Below, piece after piece: positions 58,608 through 64,000 of a DNA stretch of 64,000 nt. The notes under the pieces are model-generated. The model ran no database searches and was not told where the DNA came from. It worked only from the letters and a program-made list of their open reading frames with translations. Each line of letters opens with the position of its first letter. The first letter of the stretch is position 1. Source of the DNA: JACJVV01 sp964581515 (GTDB taxonomy: Archaea > Nanobdellota > Nanobdellia > Woesearchaeales > JACJVV01). Location of the stretch: assembly GCA_964581515.1 (NCBI GenBank), contig CAZOOV010000004.1, positions 116,399-180,398 on the forward strand, written 5' to 3'. A program made the position numbers and the translations under genes.

Positions 58608-60491
58608 ATGAAATATTACTTCGTCGACACCAACATCTTAGTAAACAATAACAACGCAATATATGTTCTCAGCGGAAATGAGATTCCCGATCCCATCGAG
58701 AACGAACGTTTTCTGAATATTATGAAATTAAAAAAAAGAGAGATAGACAACAGTCCAAACCATGTTGTGATCTCTGATATTGTCTTAAGAGAATTAAAGG
58801 CTCTTGCACATGCTAAGTCCAGAGTTGATGAAGTTCCAAAATATGCAAAAGACGCTCTTGATACGATTGATGATTTGTTTGCATCAAGTGAACCTCATCC
58901 ATACGAGCCAGAACTCAATCAAGAACTGATGGAAGAATTTCCAGATGTGGATCTTGAAAGGCCAAAATATGGAAAAAATAATACTTTCATAGAATTCATC
59001 GAGAACGAAGCAAGAGTGATATTTGTGGAGCCCAATCTCGAAGATTTCAAGAAACTTGGCATCCCTAATTATAGGAATTCTGATATCTTGATTCATCAGG
59101 CAGTCGAGTTCGCAAAAGCACATAGGGATGATGAAGTAATATTCCTTTCACTTAAGTCAGGCACAAGGATAAACGCAAAACAAGCAGGTCTTACTATCCA
59201 AAATTTTGAGTATGAAAGTATAGCAGATCCAAATCAGATATATCCTGGTTTTACAGAACACAATATTGGTCCTCTTCCAGATCAATACAAGACTGCAATC
59301 TATAATCATAAACCATTCAGGCTTAGTAAAAAACAATGTACTGATATGATACATCGTCTTCCAAAACCAAATCAAGTGCTTGAATTCATAGATGAGGGTA
59401 CTCAAAAAACACATTACTATATAGCAAAACCAACAACAAGAAGTGTACTTCTCAAACCAGTGACTGCTCAGGAAGAAATAGTGCAGGGAGCTAGTTCAAA
59501 TGATACTCCAAAACCAAAACCAGTATTTGATATTGAATCTCTTGATCCAGCGGATGCAAAGAAACTTATGACTGGACTAATAGCAAAACATAGTGATTCA
59601 GGTAATTTTACAAGAAAGAAAAGAAAAGCAATGAATGGTAAGCTTCAGAATACTGATATGACAAATCCTGAATCTCTCAGGAGATCATATAAATTAGTCT
59701 GTGATACTATAGGTGGACCGCCTCAGCCTCAAACCATCGATAATATCCTACAGAAGAAAGGCGCAAGCGGTATGCCTGTAAAGTTCAACATAAATCTTAG
59801 GATGAATCCTGATTTCAGACCAGTGCATGAACAAGCACCTTTCTTAGAACTCTTACTCGATCAAAGTATTGGTCTAGTTACAGTCAATGGTCCTGCAGGA
59901 ACAGGAAAGAGCATGATTACGATGTATGCAGGTCTCATGCAGATAATGAAAGCTGACACTCCTTATGAGAATATTATGTATCTAAAGCCATTAATAGAAG
60001 CAGGTCAGAAGATGGGTTATCTTCCAGGAGGAAAAGAAGATAAGTTAGCACCATGGATGACTTCAGCGATGGATAGTCTGAGCTACATCTTCTGTGACAG
60101 AGGAAATCCTGATAAGAAATACAAGGCAAAAGTCAAATCAGAGATATCAAAGATGATTCAACAAGGATATATCAATTTTGAATCCATAACACATGCAGCA
60201 GGTATCACTCTCCCAAATACTTACATCATGGTAGATGAAGCACAACTTTTCAACAGAAAGCAGATAAAATTATTAGTAGGAAGAGTAGGTCTTGGCAGCA
60301 AGATTGTCCTTATGGGTGATTTCAATCAGATAGAGACAAGCAGAGGTTATAATTATGACATCACGCAGAGTACATCAGGTCTTGCTCATGTGATTGAAAA
60401 TCTTGTAGATAGAAAAGATACAGCTCATATATACTTGCCGAAGAGATGTATAATGAGGTCGTCAATTGCAGAATATGCAGAGCTTATATAG
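58608..60491 (+). CDS. PIN-PhoH fusion protein (RNase/ATPase)
   Basis: 627 residues from the ATG at 58608. TATA TATTTAAACA (58578-58587) stands 26 bases before it, so a longer frame from 58569 is not used. PIN nuclease: FVDTNIL (Asp7) and later acidic residues within the first 190 residues. PhoH ATPase: Walker A GPAGTGKS (428-435), Walker B IMVDEAQ (about 540-546) and the QIETSRGY motif. The fusion (PhoH2) unwinds and cuts RNA. The linker of about 200 residues between domains is longer than usual. Confidence 0.93.
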   Translation: MKYYFVDTNILVNNNNAIYVLSGNEIPDPIENERFLNIMKLKKREIDNSPNHVVISDIVLRELKALAHAKSRVDEVPKYAKDALDTIDDLFASSEPHPYEPELNQELMEEFPDVDLERPKYGKNNTFIEFIENEARVIFVEPNLEDFKKLGIPNYRNSDILIHQAVEFAKAHRDDEVIFLSLKSGTRINAKQAGLTIQNFEYESIADPNQIYPGFTEHNIGPLPDQYKTAIYNHKPFRLSKKQCTDMIHRLPKPNQVLEFIDEGTQKTHYYIAKPTTRSVLLKPVTAQEEIVQGASSNDTPKPKPVFDIESLDPADAKKLMTGLIAKHSDSGNFTRKKRKAMNGKLQNTDMTNPESLRRSYKLVCDTIGGPPQPQTIDNILQKKGASGMPVKFNINLRMNPDFRPVHEQAPFLELLLDQSIGLVTVNGPAGTGKSMITMYAGLMQIMKADTPYENIMYLKPLIEAGQKMGYLPGGKEDKLAPWMTSAMDSLSYIFCDRGNPDKKYKAKVKSEISKMIQQGYINFESITHAAGITLPNTYIMVDEAQLFNRKQIKLLVGRVGLGSKIVLMGDFNQIETSRGYNYDITQSTSGLAHVIENLVDRKDTAHIYLPKRCIMRSSIAEYAELI

Positions 60492-60574
60492 ACACAAAAC
60501 ATACTAAAGCGTTATATAAAACTATATAAATATCATAATATGTTAACTATTTTAAAGTACTAAAACGGTCAAAA

Positions 60575-61075
60575 ATGGTAAAGAGATATCCTATTGGGGT
60601 AGTGACAGGCAAGCTTAAACAGAGGGGTGTTCCTGTTGAAAAGACTGGTTATGTGATACTTGGTTCTATTCTTGACAATCAAAGCAGTCACAGTTCAGTC
60701 TATATGCACAATAACAGTAGGAAATTCATGTCACTTGAGAGCAGAGCGCTTTATAGAGATATCAATAGGTTTATTCAAGATCTTGATTCTATAGATTCAG
60801 TCACGCTTCCAGAGCCACAAGCAGAATTGCTTGCAAAATCTCCTGACATATACACTGTACAATATATGGTTCATGTGCCTTTCTTTTTGACTGCACAGAA
60901 TTATAAACCCGATCAGATTGTAGAGTTCATGGGAGAACAAGCGTATGAGCATCTTTCACATTGTGGAAGCAGAAAAGTTAATCCAGCTGATCCAAAATCA
61001 GCATATGCAGTTTTCCTTAATCATCTTAGAACACAGTTAGAGACACAGTTCAATACAAAACTTACTCCTAAATAA
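60575..61075 (+). CDS. Hypothetical protein
   Basis: 166 residues, no recognised family, no export signal. A beta-rich start (YPIGVVTGKLKQRGVPV, GYVILGSILDN) is followed by helices. The next gene is convergent, 130 bases away. Confidence 0.5.
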   Translation: MVKRYPIGVVTGKLKQRGVPVEKTGYVILGSILDNQSSHSSVYMHNNSRKFMSLESRALYRDINRFIQDLDSIDSVTLPEPQAELLAKSPDIYTVQYMVHVPFFLTAQNYKPDQIVEFMGEQAYEHLSHCGSRKVNPADPKSAYAVFLNHLRTQLETQFNTKLTPK

Positions 61076-61205
61076 AACTCATTTCTAAATAAATCACTCT
61101 TCTGAATAAATCTTCTATAAATTTCCTTTTTATCTTTTCTAGATAATCTTCTCAAAGAATCTTTCTAAAAGTAATTAAGAATATCTAATTAAAATCTTCT
61201 AAGAA
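61076..61205. terminator. Convergent intergenic region with T-rich tracts
   Basis: The gap holds irregular AAATAAATC/TCTTCT repeats. CCTTTTTATCTTTTC at about 61123-61137 is a possible U-tract terminator for the rightward gene. No gene is visible. Confidence 0.4.
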
Positions 61206-61892
61206 TTAATTATAAGGATTTAATGCAAATCTAATATGGGCTTTTATCTCAGGTTCATCTCCATTTTGGGGTAAATACTTTACAAGCGAATCCAGTTTTT
61301 TTCTGTTCTGATCTGTCTTTGAGAATGCTGGCATTATCTTAATCCCATCCTTCATTGCGCCTATAACTTTACTATACTTTCCATTTGGACATATAATCCC
61401 TAATTCTACAGGCATTGATGCAACAGTGTCCAACACTTTTATAGGAACAAAATATGAAACTACATCAACTCTGCAAATATCTTCTACAGAATTTGGTTTT
61501 TTATCTTCCTTATCCAGGAGCATACATTCTTTGACAAACGCAATAGCGTAAGTTCCCTTCATTGAGTTTCCATTCATGGAGTCTGCTGTTGTCACGACAA
61601 ATCTATATGGGCAGTGAAGATGGGTATCTATATCTCCTTGGCTTCCAAAGCTCATCATTGTTTCTTTTTCTCTTTTCCAATAATCTTCTATTGTTCCAAG
61701 ATTATGTCCTTTAAGCACTTTAGAAACGATTTTTTGTTGTTCATTCCAGAGATTATCAAGTGGGGATGGAGTTGTCTTATCAAAGACCGCACTACCTCTC
61801 ATCTTCATGCTCTTTCCTAAGTCTGCGATATAATAATCTGCTGGTTTTAGAATTCCAAATGCGCTAAAATCTTGTTCCTGTTCATCACTCAT
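61206..61892 (-). CDS. Hypothetical protein
   Basis: 228 residues. Beta-rich centre (HCPYRFVVTTADSMNGNSMKGTYAIAFVKECMLL, VDVVSYFVPIKVLDTVASMPVELGIICPNG) and a charged C terminus. No recognised family. Divergent from pth2; both promoters are AT-rich. Confidence 0.5.
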   Translation of the reverse strand: MSDEQEQDFSAFGILKPADYYIADLGKSMKMRGSAVFDKTTPSPLDNLWNEQQKIVSKVLKGHNLGTIEDYWKREKETMMSFGSQGDIDTHLHCPYRFVVTTADSMNGNSMKGTYAIAFVKECMLLDKEDKKPNSVEDICRVDVVSYFVPIKVLDTVASMPVELGIICPNGKYSKVIGAMKDGIKIMPAFSKTDQNRKKLDSLVKYLPQNGDEPEIKAHIRFALNPYN

Positions 61893-62007
61893 TTTCTATC
61901 AACAATAAACCTGAGCAGTGATATATAAACATTTGTCTCTTCTATATTATATCTTTTACAACAACTTACCCGCAATCTTTATATATGCCATACCACAACA
62001 ACCATAT

Positions 62008-62346
62008 ATGAAACAAGTAATATTGGTAAGGCAGGATCTCAACCTTCCTAAGGGCAAACTAGGAGCGCAAGTAGCGCACGCAGCAGTAGCATGCTTTAAC
62101 AAGACTAATTTTTTCAAAAAGAAGCGTTGGCTTGCTACTGGTATGAAAAAGATAGTTCTCAAAGTAAAAGATTTAGACCAGTTAAGAGAATTCTCCACTT
62201 TAGCAAAATCTGCAGGTCTTACAAATGCTATGATTGCAGATGCAGGCAGAACAACAGTGGATCCTGGAACAATAACTTGTCTTGGTATCGGTCCTGATGA
62301 AGAAGACAAGATTGACGCAATAACTGGCAAACTCAAGATGCTTTAG
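62008..62346 (+). CDS. pth2: Peptidyl-tRNA hydrolase, archaeal type
   Basis: Frees tRNA from stalled peptidyl-tRNA. 112 residues, the normal Pth2 size. KQVILVRQDLNLPKGKLGAQ and VAHAAVA open the fold; ITCLGIGPDEEDKIDAITGKLKML closes it. The ATG at 62008 is used: the TATA box CTTTATATATGCC (61976-61987) is 26 bases before it. A longer frame from 61918 would start before the promoter. Confidence 0.96.
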   Translation: MKQVILVRQDLNLPKGKLGAQVAHAAVACFNKTNFFKKKRWLATGMKKIVLKVKDLDQLREFSTLAKSAGLTNAMIADAGRTTVDPGTITCLGIGPDEEDKIDAITGKLKML

Positions 62347-62354
62347 TTCTTAGT

Positions 62355-62462
62355 ATTTCTTACTCCTATTTACTTCTACTCCTATTTATTCCTACTTCTA
62401 TTTACTCCTACTTCTATTTACTCCTACTCCTACTCCTATTTACTTTTATTTATCTTTTTTTC
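62355..62462 (+). repeat. Pyrimidine-rich 16-base minisatellite and T-run after pth2
   Basis: Four degenerate units of 16 bases (TTTACTTCTACTCCTA type) occupy 62369-62438, the last lengthened by two extra CTCCTA steps. The tract ends in a run of seven T (62454-62461) that may end pth2 transcription. The rest of the gap to 62566 is AT-rich with the promoter of the next gene. Confidence 0.6.
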
Positions 62463-62565
62463 TTATTTAGACTTATTTTGCATAAAGTATTTTCTGTTTT
62501 CTAGGGCAATATTTTTAAACTCCTTAAAAATCTCATTAATATAAGAGGTAGATAGAGGAAATATA

Positions 62566-63702
62566 GTGACAGAGAAACATAAACTTGCTTTTTCATATCA
62601 CCCGATGGATGGGGCTTTTAGAGATATTAGGCTCAGCATTCCAGCTTTATTCTATAGAGAATTATTCAAACAATCAGATTCTTCTGATGATGATGTCTTC
62701 TTTGATGAACTTTCACCTGATAGGTTCAAAAAAGATCCTTTGGCTTTCCTTGAATTGATACATTCTCTTGACAATAAAGATATGATACTCCATAGTCAAC
62801 CTTATTTCAAGCATGAGCATTTATGTAGATGTAATAAGCCTGAAGATGACTGTCTTGTAGCATCTGTTGTGAATAGTATGCTGATGACATATCTTGCACC
62901 TGAAGGGATTTGTGAAGGATTGATTCCTACTCCACAAGAAGACGTCAGGCTAAAAAAGACTCTGCCTGCTCTTTGTGATAAACTAAAGATCCCTACAGTT
63001 GATACAATATTTGCAGAAGATCTTATTTTAGGTTCAGAGAATCATGAGAGTGCACTGGAAACTCTTCATAGTTGGGAAGAAGGTTTTTACATAAAGCTCA
63101 GTAAGGCAGGAAATGGTCAAGGTAATTATCCTATGATACCTAATGGGCAATGTCTTAGTCAGCTTATAGATGTTGCAGTGGAGCTTGCAAATATAAATGT
63201 GAATTCTGATATGGTGCTTACAAGAAGAGCAGTAACACCTCATAGAAAATATGCATCTCATTATGGTGTCTTTACATTCCATGATAGAAATAAGACTCAT
63301 GTTGTCTCAGGAATTCTGTGTTATAATCTTGATAGTCCAGAGACAGTGCATGGTGGAGAAGAGATTGGTAGGATTGCACTTACAGGAAATTATGTGGGAG
63401 AAAGATTAAAAAAAGAGGAAAGAGCTATCTTAAAAGCGCATGGTCTTAGAGATCCTAAACTCCCAAAGAAAGTCCAAGATATAGCAAAGAAAGTTGGGGA
63501 CTATGCAGGAAAGCATGGAAGGTTGTTTACATGTTCTGAAGTAGTCCAAGATGTACAAGGTAATCATTATCTTATTGATGTAAATGGAGTTCCAGGGATT
63601 GGTGCAATTAGGAGGACAGAGTTCCCTCCTTGTGAAAAAGTAAGTCAAGCAAGATGTTGTAGGCTTGCAGCAAATATAATCATGGATAAATTGTATTCTT
63701 AG
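62566..63702 (+). CDS. ATP-grasp-like protein
   Basis: 378 residues starting at a GTG (Shine-Dalgarno GAGGAA 8 bases up). The C-terminal half shows ATP-grasp features: FYIKLSKAGNGQGNYPMI (nucleotide-binding Lys and loop), the long strand-helix region, and YLIDVNGVPGIGAIRR (metal-binding Asp/Asn motif). The N-terminal third resembles the pre-ATP-grasp domain and contains HLCRCNKPEDDC, a Cys-rich turn. A ligase that joins a carboxylate to an amine is likely; the substrate is unknown. Confidence 0.65.
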   Translation: MTEKHKLAFSYHPMDGAFRDIRLSIPALFYRELFKQSDSSDDDVFFDELSPDRFKKDPLAFLELIHSLDNKDMILHSQPYFKHEHLCRCNKPEDDCLVASVVNSMLMTYLAPEGICEGLIPTPQEDVRLKKTLPALCDKLKIPTVDTIFAEDLILGSENHESALETLHSWEEGFYIKLSKAGNGQGNYPMIPNGQCLSQLIDVAVELANINVNSDMVLTRRAVTPHRKYASHYGVFTFHDRNKTHVVSGILCYNLDSPETVHGGEEIGRIALTGNYVGERLKKEERAILKAHGLRDPKLPKKVQDIAKKVGDYAGKHGRLFTCSEVVQDVQGNHYLIDVNGVPGIGAIRRTEFPPCEKVSQARCCRLAANIIMDKLYS

Positions 63703-63749
63703 TGTTACACAATCTTTTTAAATCAAACATTTTTCTTTAGTCTATTCAT

Positions 63750-63869
63750 GGGCTCATAGCTCAGCCTGGTTAGAGCGATAGACTCTTAATCTATAGGTCG
63801 GGGGTTCGAATACGGTCACTGACGTTCGGTACTTCCAAACGTCACCGTTTGAAAGTCCCCTTGAGCCCA
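63750..63869 (+). tRNA. tRNA-Lys(CTT) with an intron in the T loop
   Basis: Acceptor GGGCTCA pairs TGAGCCC (63862-63868) with discriminator A; the D arm is GCTC/GAGC; anticodon stem ATAGA/TCTAT; loop CTCTTAA with anticodon CTT at 63785-63787. T stem GGGGG (63800-63804) pairs CCCCT (63857-63861). After TTCGAA of the T loop, 45 bases are inserted before the loop's last T. No CCA is encoded. A TATA box TTTTTAAAT (about 63713-63721) is upstream. Removing the insertion gives a standard tRNA-Lys with a TTCGAAT loop. Confidence 0.9.
63811..63855 (+). other. 45-base tRNA intron, position 59/60
   Basis: A bulge-helix-bulge can be drawn. The T stem GGGGG/CCCCT is the outer helix. The 4-base central helix joins TTCG of the 5' exon with TGAA in the intron. 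The bulges are AA|T and AG|T, cut at the bars, and an inner intron stem ACGG/CCGT follows, with TGACGT/ACGTCA above it. One extra unpaired T makes the motif slightly relaxed. It would be cut by the archaeal tRNA-splicing endonuclease. Confidence 0.8.
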
Positions 63870-64000
63870 TGCCTTTTCTATTAGCTCAAGGCTCAAAAAT
63901 TTTTGATTTTTCGCATCTTGAGCCCATGCCTTTCTATTAAGCTCAAGGCTCAAAAATCTTTGATTTTTCGCATCTTGAGCCCATGCCTTTTTCTTTTTTT
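63861..64000 (+). repeat. 57-base tandem repeat carrying the tRNA 3' end
   Basis: TTGAGCCCATGCC occurs at 63861, 63918 and 63975, exactly 57 bases apart. The first copy is the tRNA 3' end itself. Each unit also has GCTCAAGGCTCAAAAAT, then TTTGATTTTTCGCATC, giving hairpins GGCTCAA/TTGAGCC that imitate the tRNA acceptor stem. Units 1 and 2 differ at only a few positions. The third breaks into a T-run at the window edge. Confidence 0.8.

Noticed and set aside
61918..62007. N-terminal extension of Pth2
   Set aside because: It contains the TATA box and no conserved sequence; Pth2 proteins start at the KQVILVRQDL strand.
62355..62462. CRISPR-like or coding repeat after pth2
   Set aside because: Units are 16 bases, degenerate and pyrimidine only; no spacer structure and no open frame.
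63861..64000. CRISPR array at the right edge
   Set aside because: The repeated unit is contiguous (no spacers of unique sequence), the 57-base units are near identical throughout, and the repeat is derived from the tRNA 3' end. No cas genes are present.

Overview
This 64 kb window is low in G+C and looks like part of the chromosome of a DPANN-type archaeon, probably close to Woesearchaeota or Pacearchaeota. The grounds are archaeal-type genes (ZPR1 zinc finger protein, Pth2 peptidyl-tRNA hydrolase, PIN-PhoH fusion, RecJ-like DHH nuclease with OB fold, archaeal-type IleRS), a tRNA-Lys with a bulge-helix-bulge intron and no encoded CCA, and many secreted proteins with lipoboxes, TSP3-like calcium repeats and Cys-rich tails. 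The standard promoter is a TATA box (TTTATAAA, TTTAAATA or similar) about 26-30 bases before the ATG, so most first genes are probably leaderless. Genes inside operons use GGTGA/GGAGG-type Shine-Dalgarno sites or ATGA overlaps. The lineage is inferred; no marker such as 16S rRNA lies in the window.

Layout. 0-3.7 kb: the end of dihydroorotase, then an ArsR regulator - cysteine desulfurase - IscU scaffold - ZIP transporter run on the minus strand. 3.7-6.1 kb: a secreted glycosidase-like lipoprotein, then cysE behind a tiny leaderless ORF that ends in four Cys codons. 6-22.5 kb: small metabolic genes (two Nudix hydrolases, cytidine deaminase, YhhQ transporter, cold-shock protein), a RecJ-like nuclease, two receiver-like proteins, two HExxH proteins and many lineage-specific hypotheticals. 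22.5-29.5 kb: the uvrA-uvrC-uvrB operon, with two copies of a structured palindromic element between its genes and a 27-codon ORF before uvrA that repeats the UvrA N terminus. 29.5-34.2 kb: a secreted-protein operon containing a transglutaminase-like enzyme split over two ORFs, then an AbrB/RelE toxin-antitoxin pair.

34.2-54.7 kb is accessory. It holds two HAD phosphatases, a KilA-N gene bounded by 63-base direct repeats, an ORF6N/PLD-like gene, DUF4190-type membrane proteins, Cys-rich lipoproteins, a second glycosidase-like protein, and a cytosine methyltransferase / candidate endonuclease / Vsr repair module. 54.7-64 kb returns to housekeeping genes: ileS (A-ending codons unlike its neighbours), ZPR1, PIN-PhoH, pth2 and an ATP-grasp protein. 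It ends with tRNA-Lys(CTT), split by a T-loop intron and followed by a 57-base tandem repeat that carries the tRNA 3' end.

Best candidates for undescribed biology: the polycysteine leader peptide before cysE, the split transglutaminase, the paired uvr intergenic elements, the uvrA-like leader ORF, and the HAD-3'-end repeat cassette around KilA-N.
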